Positions 34,077-41,525 of a stretch of 64,000 bases of DNA are shown one piece after another. How positions within the stretch are numbered: position 1 is the first letter of the stretch; the number at the start of each line of letters is the position of its first letter. The DNA is taken from assembly GCA_040376705.1 (NCBI GenBank), contig JBEIQE010000008.1, forward strand, positions 1 to 64,000, read 5' to 3'. Below the pieces are notes generated by a model. The model was not told where the DNA came from, did not search any database, and saw nothing but the letters and a program-made list of their open reading frames with translations. The position numbers and the translations under genes were made by a program. The stretch comes from JBEIQE01 sp040376705. GTDB taxonomy: Bacteria; Pseudomonadota; Alphaproteobacteria; UBA2400.

Positions 34077-35012
34077 ATGGCTAAACATCCCAAGCACCTT
34101 CATATCAATACGCCCGCTTTCGCCGCCAATCTTGCACAGCTGCAGAGCCCGCATGCGCACCCCTACCAGCGCCAGCAGGCGGCTGAACTGGTTTATGCCA
34201 GCTGCTACCCGTATGTAGAACAGCAGAGCGATTTATATGCCGAGAAGGCTGCCAGCCTTGGCATCGAGCAGGCCGATCTCGCACAAGGCGCGGCCCTCAA
34301 GTTGTGGGAGTATGTCAGCAGCCTCAACAGCGCTGCGCCGCTCACGCCCAAGGCAGTGGTACTCAATGTCTATAACCTCGTGCGCGATGAAATGATCGAG
34401 ACCTGCAAAGCGGGTAGCGGCGCCGTCTATATTGAAACATCCGCCGAGCAGGCTGTACGCGCTGAAGAGCGCAGGTTGGCCGCGTTTATGGGTGGGACTA
34501 TTCACCAAAGCCAACGTGAGAAGTTACTTGAGTATACCAAAGAAGAACTGGCCCTTGCCCAGCGCTATGTTGGCTACGAGGCGAATGCCAAGAAACCAGC
34601 TCTACGGCTTGATGATGTGCAGGCGCCCGTTGATGGGCGCATAGCGCCGGTTGATGAAGAGGCAATGATGGACGGCGTGTTTGATACGCCCACACAAGGA
34701 GCGGCCGAACTGATGCGCGCACCGCAGCTCTTGCCGGAAGATGAAGTCGGCTTCAGGCAGCAGCAGAGAATGCTGCTTGAGTTTGTGCGCGATAAACTGC
34801 CAGCGCGCGATTTTACAATTCTCAGCAAGCGGTATGGGCTTGAGGATGAGCGCAATCAGGAGATGTCGCTAGTCGAAGTAGCCCGCAGCGAGAATGTAAC
34901 AGCAACGCGCGTACGTGATATCGAGACGCGGGCAATCAACCGCCTGCGGCATCACCTCGGTCGCCAGCCCGAGCTGGTTAAAGGTTTTATGGCTGTGCTT
35001 AGAAGCGAATAA
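34077..35012 (+). CDS. Divergent sigma-70-like protein
   Basis: The protein has 311 residues. A region-2-like segment (about 65-120, ADLAQGAALKLWEYVSSL and VVLNVYNLVRDEMIE) and a region-4-like helix-turn-helix (about 235-295, LPARDFTILSKRYGLEDE and VARSENVTATRVRDIETR) resemble sigma-70 proteins. Between them is an acidic, poorly conserved linker of about 110 residues in place of region 3. It could be a specialised group 3/4 sigma factor. The start is preceded by ttttatggttaaca (34021-34034), a 14-bp match to the region ahead of 28353-29171. It converges on chrR with a 14-bp overlap. Confidence 0.6.
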   Translation: MAKHPKHLHINTPAFAANLAQLQSPHAHPYQRQQAAELVYASCYPYVEQQSDLYAEKAASLGIEQADLAQGAALKLWEYVSSLNSAAPLTPKAVVLNVYNLVRDEMIETCKAGSGAVYIETSAEQAVRAEERRLAAFMGGTIHQSQREKLLEYTKEELALAQRYVGYEANAKKPALRLDDVQAPVDGRIAPVDEEAMMDGVFDTPTQGAAELMRAPQLLPEDEVGFRQQQRMLLEFVRDKLPARDFTILSKRYGLEDERNQEMSLVEVARSENVTATRVRDIETRAINRLRHHLGRQPELVKGFMAVLRSE

Positions 35013-35658
35013 ACGGGCTGATGATGCGGCCAAACAGGCCGGTCATCTGCAAATCGCCATCCACAACAATCAAGCATACGCAGTCTTCATGCGCGCCCGC
35101 CACGGGTGCGTGGGTGGTGGTGCCATCGCAGGCATCAAAATCGCCACGGCGGAAGGTTTTTTCGCCATCATGGTATACGCCCGAAAGTACAACCGTATAT
35201 TCGTTGCCCTTGTGCGTATGCATGGGCAGGCTGCTGCCCGCCTTTACGCGAATGAGACGCGCCCGGCCTGCGCTGCATGAGCAGGAGTCGAGGTTGATTT
35301 TATCAACCGTGCTGCTGAACTTCTTCCAGGGTACCTGTGCCACATTGCAGCCCACATAGCTGCGCAAAGGGGCGGGCAAAACGTTGCAGAAGAACGGGTC
35401 ATAGCCGGTTTTGGGTGGCGCTGGCACCTGTTGCGCATCAAGCGCGGCCATCACTGCGTCGCGGCAGTTGCTTGAAACAGCAACCGCTTCGCTCTGGTTC
35501 AGCAGGGTGCCACCGATTTCTTCGCAGGTACTGACATGCGAGCGGCATTCAGCGCAAAGCGCCAGATGGGTGGCTACAACCAGTGACGGAGCCTCGCGCA
35601 GGGCGCCGCTGGCATAATCCATCAACATTTCGGCAGGCGGGTGATACTGGGCGGGCAT
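34999..35658 (-). CDS. chrR: Anti-sigma factor ChrR (zinc/cupin type)
   Basis: The protein has 219 residues. The N-terminal anti-sigma domain carries the zinc-binding set in HPPAEMLMDYASG and HLALCAECRSH (His and two Cys). The C-terminal cupin-like domain has HTHKGNEYTVVLSG and an HAPVAGAHEDC stretch matching the second zinc site of ChrR. In Rhodobacter, ChrR holds RpoE inactive and is lost on singlet oxygen stress. It starts two bases after the rpoE stop, a tight sigma/anti-sigma pair. The mid-region contains several extra cysteines. Confidence 0.9.
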   Translation of the reverse strand: MPAQYHPPAEMLMDYASGALREAPSLVVATHLALCAECRSHVSTCEEIGGTLLNQSEAVAVSSNCRDAVMAALDAQQVPAPPKTGYDPFFCNVLPAPLRSYVGCNVAQVPWKKFSSTVDKINLDSCSCSAGRARLIRVKAGSSLPMHTHKGNEYTVVLSGVYHDGEKTFRRGDFDACDGTTTHAPVAGAHEDCVCLIVVDGDLQMTGLFGRIISPFIRF

Positions 35659-35660
35659 GA

Positions 35661-36230
35661 TCAGGGTTCCACTTCAACTAAGGCACGGCGCAGCTTGTCG
35701 AGCGCCAGACGCAACCGCGATTTCACAGTGCCTAGCGGAATCTTCCGGCTGCTGGCGATTTCGCTATGCGGCATGTCCTGGTAATAGGCGAGCTTAAGTA
35801 GCTCGGCCTGCTCGGCGGGCAAGGTGGCAATCGCCTTCTCGAGCGAGCGCTGAGTGCTGGCCAGATCGAGCGGGTCCTGTTCGGGCTCTTCGGCCGGAAT
35901 CTGGGTCAGGTCGGCATTATCGTATTCGGGGCGCTGGCGGCGCAGGCTGTCGATACGTTTATTGCGCGCGATGGTGTAAATCCAGGTGCTGGCGCCTGCC
36001 TTTGCGGTATCGAACATGGGGGCCTTGCGCCAAACCGTCAGCATGGCTTCCTGCACCAGTTCTTCCGCCTGTGTGGCGTCCGAGCCCAGTTTACGCATGT
36101 AAGCGTTCAAACGTGGGGCAAAATGGTCAAATAACTCGCCAAATGCCTGTTTATCTTGATATTTTCCAACCCGGTCCAGAAGGGTGTCGAGCGACAGGGC
36201 TTCGTCAGTGCGGGCTGCGGGGAAGGTCAT
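35661..36230 (-). CDS. rpoE: ECF sigma factor RpoE (ECF11-like, ChrR-controlled)
   Basis: About 190 residues from the ATG at 36230; the frame is open to an ATG at 36323, giving a 220-residue version, and neither start has a strong ribosome site. Sigma region 2 is visible in GELFDHFAPRLNAYMRKLG and ASTWIYTIARNKRIDSLRRQ, and region 4 in LKLAYYQDMPHSEIASSRKIPLGTVKSRLRLALDKLR. With adjacent chrR this is the singlet-oxygen-responsive type. An upstream TGATCC element (36374-36379, minus strand) suggests autoregulation. Confidence 0.93.
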   Translation of the reverse strand: MTFPAARTDEALSLDTLLDRVGKYQDKQAFGELFDHFAPRLNAYMRKLGSDATQAEELVQEAMLTVWRKAPMFDTAKAGASTWIYTIARNKRIDSLRRQRPEYDNADLTQIPAEEPEQDPLDLASTQRSLEKAIATLPAEQAELLKLAYYQDMPHSEIASSRKIPLGTVKSRLRLALDKLRRALVEVEP

Positions 36231-36351
36231 GATTTTTGCAGTAAAGGGCCTATCCCCGCGTCTGGCAAGGATTTTTGGGTTTTTTGGCTTTATGGCCAAA
36301 AGCGAGGGCGCGGCACTTATCATCTTGAAATAACCTTGCTAGTTGAATGAT

Positions 36352-36379
36352 ATTACGAGCCTCACGGGGTCCCGGATCA
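36352..36379 (-). promoter_or_regulatory. Probable RpoE-dependent promoter of rpoE-chrR
   Basis: On the minus strand TGATCC (36379-36374), 16 bases, then CGTAAT (36357-36352). TGATCC is the -35 hexamer known for R. sphaeroides RpoE targets, and the spacing fits ECF promoters. It is oriented toward rpoE with about 120 bp to the 36230 start, or about 30 bp to the 36323 start. Confidence 0.6.
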
Positions 36380-36407
36380 ATTCCGGCCCTAATATTGGAG
36401 AATTACG

Positions 36408-36929
36408 ATGCGTCGCCCTATCCTTGCTTACGCCCTTGGCCTGCTTGTTGCGCTTGCCGTTTGTGCGCCTGCACAGGCCGAAGAGCAGGCTTCCCCTATC
36501 GGTACCTATCGTAACTGGAACGGCTATTCCTACAGCGATGCCGGCAAGAAAATCTGCTTCATGGCAACCAAACCCACCCGCACCTTGCCGGCTGGCGCCA
36601 CCCGCGGTGATATCTACGCCATGATTACGCACCGCCCGGCCGAGAACAGCACCGGCGTGGTCAGCATCGTGACGGGTTATACCTACAAGTCGAACAGCGA
36701 TGTGCAGGTTACTATCGGCAACCAGCGCTTCTCGCTGTTCACCGATGGCGATACCGCCTGGGCGCGTGATGATGCAACCGACCGCGCGCTGGTGGCAGCG
36801 ATCAAGGCTGGTTCTTCCATGACTGTGGTTGGCACATCAGCCCGCGGCACCAAGACAACCGATACATACTCACTCGCAGGTTCGAGCGCGGCCTATCAGG
36901 CCATCAGCCAGCAGTGCGGGTTGCGTTAG
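36408..36929 (+). CDS. IalB-family exported protein
   Basis: The protein has 173 residues. A signal peptide (about 1-24, ending AQA) precedes a mature domain with KKICFMATKPT and the pattern typical of invasion-associated locus B (IalB) proteins of alphaproteobacteria, which are periplasmic and found in many non-pathogens. Cysteines in KICFMA and near the C-terminus (SQQCGLR) could form a disulfide. It is divergent from rpoE with about 180 bp between, so it may share stress control. The family call is good; the molecular role is unclear. Confidence 0.8.
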   Translation: MRRPILAYALGLLVALAVCAPAQAEEQASPIGTYRNWNGYSYSDAGKKICFMATKPTRTLPAGATRGDIYAMITHRPAENSTGVVSIVTGYTYKSNSDVQVTIGNQRFSLFTDGDTAWARDDATDRALVAAIKAGSSMTVVGTSARGTKTTDTYSLAGSSAAYQAISQQCGLR

Positions 36930-36937
36930 TTTAATAG

Positions 36938-37001
36938 GCTTCATCCCGGCGCAATCCGGGGTTCATATTGCATGGAATTCCGGCTTGCGCCGGAGTGAGG
37001 C
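36938..37001. repeat. REP-like palindromic element, also terminator-like
   Basis: Two arms of 25 bp in inverted orientation (36938-36962 and 36977-37001, 19 of 25 pairs) are separated by 14 bp. Each arm itself contains a small palindrome of the ccggcgcaa/ttgcgccgg type. It is followed by gttttt, so it can terminate the ialB-like transcript. The ccggcttgcgccgg core resembles intergenic palindromes repeated many times in proteobacterial genomes. Confidence 0.65.
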
Positions 37002-37025
37002 GTTTTTATAAAAGGAAAAATTATT

Positions 37026-38195
37026 ATGGGTTTAGGCGCACACGCACAGGCATTTGCTCCCAAGGCACGGCCAGATGGCAAGATCAACATCGTCGGTCTG
37101 GCCAAGGACGAACTTGTGCAGGTGGTAGAGAACGCGGGCCTTGAGAAATACCGCGCGGGTCAGGTCTGGAGCTGGGTGTATAACCGCGGCGTGACCGACT
37201 TTGCCAAGATGAGCAACCTCGCCAAACCGGTACGCGAGCAGCTGGCCGAACATTTTGTGATCGACCGCGCCAAGATCGACGTGAAGCAGGTATCCGAAGA
37301 CGGTACGGTCAAATGGCTGCTCAAGTGGCCAGATGGCCAGCAGGTTGAGTGCGTGCATATTCCCGAAAGTGACCGCGGTACATTGTGCGTTTCTTCACAG
37401 GTTGGCTGCACACTGACCTGCCGTTTCTGCCATACCGGTACGCAGCGTCTGGTGCGTAACCTTGAAGCTGCCGAAATTGTCGGGCAGGTAATGCTGGCGC
37501 GCGATGAGTTGAACGAATGGCCCTCAACGCAGGACGAGCGCATGCTCTCCAATATCGTCATGATGGGTATGGGCGAGCCGCTGTATAACTACGATAACGT
37601 TTCAAAAGCGCTCAAGATCGTGATGGATAACGAAGGCATTGCCATCAGCAAGCGCCGTATCACGCTGTCAACCTCGGGCGTAGTCCCCATGATCAAGCAG
37701 TGCGGGCTTGATCTGGGCGTGAACCTCGCCATCAGCCTGCATGCGGTCACGGATGAAATCCGCTCGCAGATCATTCCGCTTAACCGCAAGTACCCGATTG
37801 CCGAGCTGATGCAGGCCTGCCGCGATTACCCGTCTGCAGGCAACACCCGCCGCATTACGTTTGAGTATGTCATGCTCAAGGGCGTGAACGATTCAAACGC
37901 CGATGCCAAGGCGCTGGTCAAGCTGCTCAAGGGCATTCCCGCCAAGGTGAACCTCATTCCGTTCAACCCGTGGCCGGGCTCACCCTTTGAGTGCTCGGAT
38001 GATGAGCGTATTGCAGCCTTTGCCGAAATCGTGAATGATGCCGGTTATGCCAGTCCGGTGCGTACACCGCGTGGCCGCGATATTCTGGCTGCCTGCGGGC
38101 AGTTGAAGTCAGCGAGCCAGCGTGTGAGCGTGGCCGAGCGGGCTGCCATGGATGCTGCTATTGCCGAGAAGGAAATTGCAGCAGGCCTGCGCTAA
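37026..38195 (+). CDS. rlmN: Dual-specificity rRNA/tRNA methyltransferase RlmN
   Basis: The protein has 389 residues. Radical SAM cluster motif CRFCH preceded by GCTLT gives C-x3-C-x2-C (about 122-129), with the characteristic PESDRGTLCVSSQVGC ahead. It also has NIVMMGMGEPLYNYDNV and the C-terminal Cys in RDILAACGQL that forms the protein-RNA intermediate. RlmN methylates C2 of A2503 in 23S rRNA and A37 in some tRNAs. It starts 24 bp behind the REP-like element with ribosome site aaaggaa. The first eleven residues are not conserved in family members. Confidence 0.96.
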   Translation: MGLGAHAQAFAPKARPDGKINIVGLAKDELVQVVENAGLEKYRAGQVWSWVYNRGVTDFAKMSNLAKPVREQLAEHFVIDRAKIDVKQVSEDGTVKWLLKWPDGQQVECVHIPESDRGTLCVSSQVGCTLTCRFCHTGTQRLVRNLEAAEIVGQVMLARDELNEWPSTQDERMLSNIVMMGMGEPLYNYDNVSKALKIVMDNEGIAISKRRITLSTSGVVPMIKQCGLDLGVNLAISLHAVTDEIRSQIIPLNRKYPIAELMQACRDYPSAGNTRRITFEYVMLKGVNDSNADAKALVKLLKGIPAKVNLIPFNPWPGSPFECSDDERIAAFAEIVNDAGYASPVRTPRGRDILAACGQLKSASQRVSVAERAAMDAAIAEKEIAAGLR

Positions 38196-38230
38196 AGAGA
38201 AGTTATAAAAATAAAAGGGAGATATGGGCT

Positions 38231-38878
38231 ATGAGTGAAGTGGTCGTCGCGTTCCAGCAAATTGCGCAAAGCATCAAGGCATTCGATAAAATGCCCCAGC
38301 CGGTTAAAGATCCGGCTGACCCTACGGGTCAGCGCAACCTGCCGCACCCCACCAGCTACCTGCGTGAGCTGATGCGTCGTATGGAGCCGCGCAACCGCAG
38401 TAACGATCTGGTTTGGGTTACCCATGCGGGTGAGCAGCTCAAGGCGCTGGGTTATGCCGGTACTGCTGGCGTACTGAATGATGTTTTTGTGGTGTCGGTT
38501 ACCCGCCCGGGCCAGACCAGCCCCGATCTTTACAAGATGGTGGGTATTGTGAATGACGGATTTGACGACCGCCGCGAGCGTCTCAAGCTGCGCTTTCCCA
38601 CCATTACCCTCGATGCCAAGAGCCAGTTCAACCTTCAGGGCGATCTCAGCGCGGTTGAGCTGAAGCGCTATACCTCCAGCATGAAGCCGCCTGAAGTTGC
38701 CGCTACCACCAAGCCGCTGGATGATATTGTGCTCTCACTGGTCAATCATGCTATTGCTGAGGGCCCGCACGACTATCCGGTGCGGTTACTCATCAAGTCG
38801 GCCAAGCAAAGCTATACTGACCTCAACCGCGTGCAGCGTCTGCGCGAATTGGTACAACCCACAGGACTTAAGGTGTAA
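38231..38878 (+). CDS. Hypothetical soluble protein, 215 residues
   Basis: I recognise no family. The protein is soluble and basic/polar, with a segment PQPVKDPADPTGQRNLPHPTSY and a helix-rich middle. It overlaps the following small membrane protein by one base and lies 35 bp behind rlmN, so rlmN, this gene and the two membrane genes probably form one transcription unit ending at the 39346 terminator. Codon use typical. Confidence 0.6.
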   Translation: MSEVVVAFQQIAQSIKAFDKMPQPVKDPADPTGQRNLPHPTSYLRELMRRMEPRNRSNDLVWVTHAGEQLKALGYAGTAGVLNDVFVVSVTRPGQTSPDLYKMVGIVNDGFDDRRERLKLRFPTITLDAKSQFNLQGDLSAVELKRYTSSMKPPEVAATTKPLDDIVLSLVNHAIAEGPHDYPVRLLIKSAKQSYTDLNRVQRLRELVQPTGLKV

Positions 38879-39099
38879 TGAAAAACTTCTGGTTTGATCT
38901 GCTGTTTGTTGCGCTCACCCTGTGGCCTTGCGTGGTGCTGCTGCGCCGCCTTGGCCTTAAGGTGGCGATGGTGGGTGTGCTGCTGTTTTCACTGGTCATT
39001 CCATTACTCGGGCATATGTTGCTGGCTGTTTACATGGCGACGCAGCGCTGGCCTAATTTTCCGGCTCTGCCCAAGCCGCAACCACGGGTGAAGCTGTAA
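38878..39099 (+). CDS. Small two-helix membrane protein (paralogue of next gene)
   Basis: The protein has 73 residues with two hydrophobic helices (about 3-22 and 29-53) flanking a short Arg-rich loop (RRLGLK), then YMATQRWPNFPALPKP. The pattern of Leu/Gly loop, second helix and a WP-x-x-x-LP tail is shared with the gene that follows. Start overlaps the preceding stop by one base. A pair of paralogous membrane proteins that could heteromultimerise; function unknown. Confidence 0.6.
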   Translation: MKNFWFDLLFVALTLWPCVVLLRRLGLKVAMVGVLLFSLVIPLLGHMLLAVYMATQRWPNFPALPKPQPRVKL

Positions 39100-39362
39100 T
39101 GAGCGAGTTTCTGGGCCTGCCGTTCCCGCTGGGGATGGATCTGCTGATGGCGATGCCCGCTACGCTGGGCTACCTCGTCTTGGGCATCATTGTGCTCGGC
39201 TTTATCGGTGCAGCCGGTTTTGTGCTCGCGCGCCTTGGCATCAAGCCGCTGTGGGCGGTGGTGCTGGTGGTGCCGGTGTTGCAGATCATCAGCCTCTGGG
39301 TCATGGCTTATATGAAATGGCCACGCCATGCTCTGCCGCAAAATAAAACCCCGGGGAATTAG
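39099..39362 (+). CDS. Small two-helix membrane protein (paralogue of preceding gene)
   Basis: The protein has 87 residues. It shares RLG(I/L)K and YMKWPRHALP with the preceding product, the tail motif of the pair, and has two or three hydrophobic stretches (about 20-43 and 49-70). Overlap with the preceding stop by one base marks coupled translation. The stop lies inside the terminator hairpin at 39346-39372. No named family. Confidence 0.6.
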   Translation: MSEFLGLPFPLGMDLLMAMPATLGYLVLGIIVLGFIGAAGFVLARLGIKPLWAVVLVVPVLQIISLWVMAYMKWPRHALPQNKTPGN

Positions 39363-39372
39363 CCCGGGGTTT
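39346..39372. terminator. Bidirectional terminator between convergent genes
   Basis: A 10-bp perfect stem (aaaccccggg, 39346-39355, with cccggggttt, 39363-39372) has a 7-base loop. The A-tract on one side and T-tract on the other fit termination from both directions: the rlmN unit and the minus-strand GNAT-like gene. Confidence 0.88.
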
Positions 39373-39392
39373 CAAAACCGTTTTTAACTACA

Positions 39393-40238
39393 TCAGCCGA
39401 CTTGCAGAACGCCATTCTTGCGCTGAACAAACGCGTTTGAGTTAGCCAGATGCGCGCGATAGTCGCGTAGCTTCTTGGCAGGGTCGGGGTTGCCGGTGTC
39501 ACCAAAATCCTGACGGGCCAGCGTATCCATGTAATCACGCAGCATGGTCGCAAGGCTGAAGCGGCTGAAATCGAGCCTGATTTCGCCAACGACTTCGGGC
39601 TTGATGCCGCCTTGGCCATCGGGCTTGTTCTTGGTGCGCTGAATGACGGGGTTATCGATATAGTCAAGCACTACACGGGCCTGATGCGGCATATGCTCGG
39701 TGGCACACTGGTACCAGTAAACCGGCTTGGTCACTTGCTGTGCCAAGGTGCCGGACGAGGCCATCTTCAGTGCATCCGGCGGATTGGCAATAGTGGTCCA
39801 GCGCAAATCGCCGCCCAGCATCTGGTTTACGGGTGTGTTATCGGTATAGACCTCGGCCACAAAGCGGTCTTTGGGCGGCTCCATAGCAAACTGCTGCAGC
39901 GTAGTGGCAGCCACCATCAGCTGATACAGCTTGTAACCGGGTAATACAGCGCGGGTTGAGCCAAACTCGGTCCACTCATGCGAGGGTACGCCGCGGCCTG
40001 CCATCTTGTTAAAGTCATACAGCGGGTAAGACATCGAGGCGCCAACAATCTCTTCGCTCTGTGCAGCGACAATGATGCCTGCACCATTGCTGATGCGATC
40101 GCGATACTGCTCATCCTGCCGCAGGGCGGTGGCGGCATGCTGGTTGTCGTTGAAGAAGGCAATCAGGCGGTCGCAGTCATCAGCGGTCGAGAAGCGGACA
40201 CTAAAGGTTTCGCCCATTGCAGGTGTGTAGTTAGGCAT
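39393..40238 (-). CDS. GNAT-like acetyltransferase domain protein
   Basis: The protein has 281 residues from the ATG at 40238, with ribosome site ggggagaaacc; the upstream extension to 40310 is not convincing. The N-terminal segment FSVRFSTADDCDRLIAFFNDN and the later IIVAAQSEEIVGASMSYPLYD look like the beta1-alpha1 and beta3-beta4 pieces of a GNAT fold, but the acetyl-CoA motif is not clear. The C-terminal half (about 175-281) is a separate region. Tentative; it may bind acyl-CoA without catalysis. Confidence 0.5.
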   Translation of the reverse strand: MPNYTPAMGETFSVRFSTADDCDRLIAFFNDNQHAATALRQDEQYRDRISNGAGIIVAAQSEEIVGASMSYPLYDFNKMAGRGVPSHEWTEFGSTRAVLPGYKLYQLMVAATTLQQFAMEPPKDRFVAEVYTDNTPVNQMLGGDLRWTTIANPPDALKMASSGTLAQQVTKPVYWYQCATEHMPHQARVVLDYIDNPVIQRTKNKPDGQGGIKPEVVGEIRLDFSRFSLATMLRDYMDTLARQDFGDTGNPDPAKKLRDYRAHLANSNAFVQRKNGVLQVG

Positions 40239-40409
40239 GGTTTCTCCCCAGATGATTTTTTGAATGGTGCTAGTCGCACAAACCATACGAAGCTGAGGTG
40301 TTAATTTCAAGATATTAGCGATTTGACGACATTTTCAGTAATTAAATTTCCATTTTCCTGTTTTCAATTCATACCTTAAAAAGCTAGGGTCGTTCATCAG
40401 GAGCCAGCC

Positions 40410-41525
40410 ATGACCCGGAATTTACAAAGTTTCTCATCAAGCTACGCCGAAGCACGGCAGAAGTTTATCGATGCGGCCAAGGCCGCGGGCGCCACGCTTG
40501 AAGCCTATGTGCACCCAACCGCCAAGGGGCCGAATGGTGAAGTGCTGTCGATTGATGTGGCGCGCATGGGCGCAGCCAACCCGCATACGCTGCTCATTAC
40601 ATCGTCAGGCGTACATGGCATCGAGGGTTATTGTGGCTCAGGCGGGCAGGTCAGTGTGCTCAACGACAAGCTGCTGGCCGATATGCCGCCGGGCGTGGCT
40701 GTGGTGCATGTGCATGCGCTTAACCCCTATGGCTTTGCGCATACCCGCCGCACCAACGAAGATAATGTCGACCTCAACCGTAACTTCATCGACTGGAGCG
40801 CGCCGCGCCCCGCCGAGCATCCGCTTACGGCCGAAATCTATCCGCTGCTTCTGCCCAGCGATTACGATGGTGCAGATAAAGCCCGCTGTGATGCCGCGAT
40901 TGAAGCACTGATCGCGAAGAACAGCCTTAAGGCCTATCAGGCTGGCTTCACGCAGGGCCAGTACCGCTTTGCCGATGGTTTGTATTATGGTGGTAAGGGA
41001 CCGGTCTGGTCGCACCAGATGTGGCGGCAGATTATCGCCAAGCATAGTGCGGGGTGCCGCAATGTTGTGCATGTTGACCTGCATACCGGCCTTGGCCCGT
41101 ATGGTTATGGCGAGCTGATTTTTGTGGATAGCAAGCAGACCCCTACCTACAAGCTGGCGCATAGCTGGTGGGGCGATTCAGTGACCTCGGTTGTCGATGG
41201 CAATTCAACCTCAACCAAAATTACCGGCGATGTGGCCGAGGTTTTGCGTGGGCTTTCGCCGGAGCAGATGGGCCTTTCCATCACCATCGAGTTTGGCACG
41301 GTGCCGGTTAAAGAGGTGCTCGATAGTCTGGCGGCAGATAACTGGCTGACCTTTAAAGGCGATATGAACTCCCCCATGGCGGCGCGCATCAAGCGCCAGA
41401 TCCGCTACTGCTTCTATGGCGAAGAGCCGGTGTGGAAGGGCATGATTATCGAGCGTGTGCAGCAGGTGCTTGAGCAGGCCAAGCGTGGTATCAGCGATTT
41501 GCCGGGTCAGCAGAATGCAGCCTGA
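40410..41525 (+). CDS. DUF2817 family M14-like metallopeptidase, copy 1
   Basis: The protein has 371 residues. It carries SSGVHGIEGYCGSGGQ, which supplies His and Glu as M14 carboxypeptidase-type zinc ligands. EDNVDLNRNFIDW is the typical arginine/asparagine motif, and HVDLHTGLGPYG gives a further His. The C-terminus includes ITIEFGTVP, containing the catalytic-type Glu. The family is cytoplasmic or exported peptidases acting on unknown substrates; no signal peptide is visible. It is followed by a close paralogue overlapping its 3' end by 11 bp. Confidence 0.8.
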   Translation: MTRNLQSFSSSYAEARQKFIDAAKAAGATLEAYVHPTAKGPNGEVLSIDVARMGAANPHTLLITSSGVHGIEGYCGSGGQVSVLNDKLLADMPPGVAVVHVHALNPYGFAHTRRTNEDNVDLNRNFIDWSAPRPAEHPLTAEIYPLLLPSDYDGADKARCDAAIEALIAKNSLKAYQAGFTQGQYRFADGLYYGGKGPVWSHQMWRQIIAKHSAGCRNVVHVDLHTGLGPYGYGELIFVDSKQTPTYKLAHSWWGDSVTSVVDGNSTSTKITGDVAEVLRGLSPEQMGLSITIEFGTVPVKEVLDSLAADNWLTFKGDMNSPMAARIKRQIRYCFYGEEPVWKGMIIERVQQVLEQAKRGISDLPGQQNAA

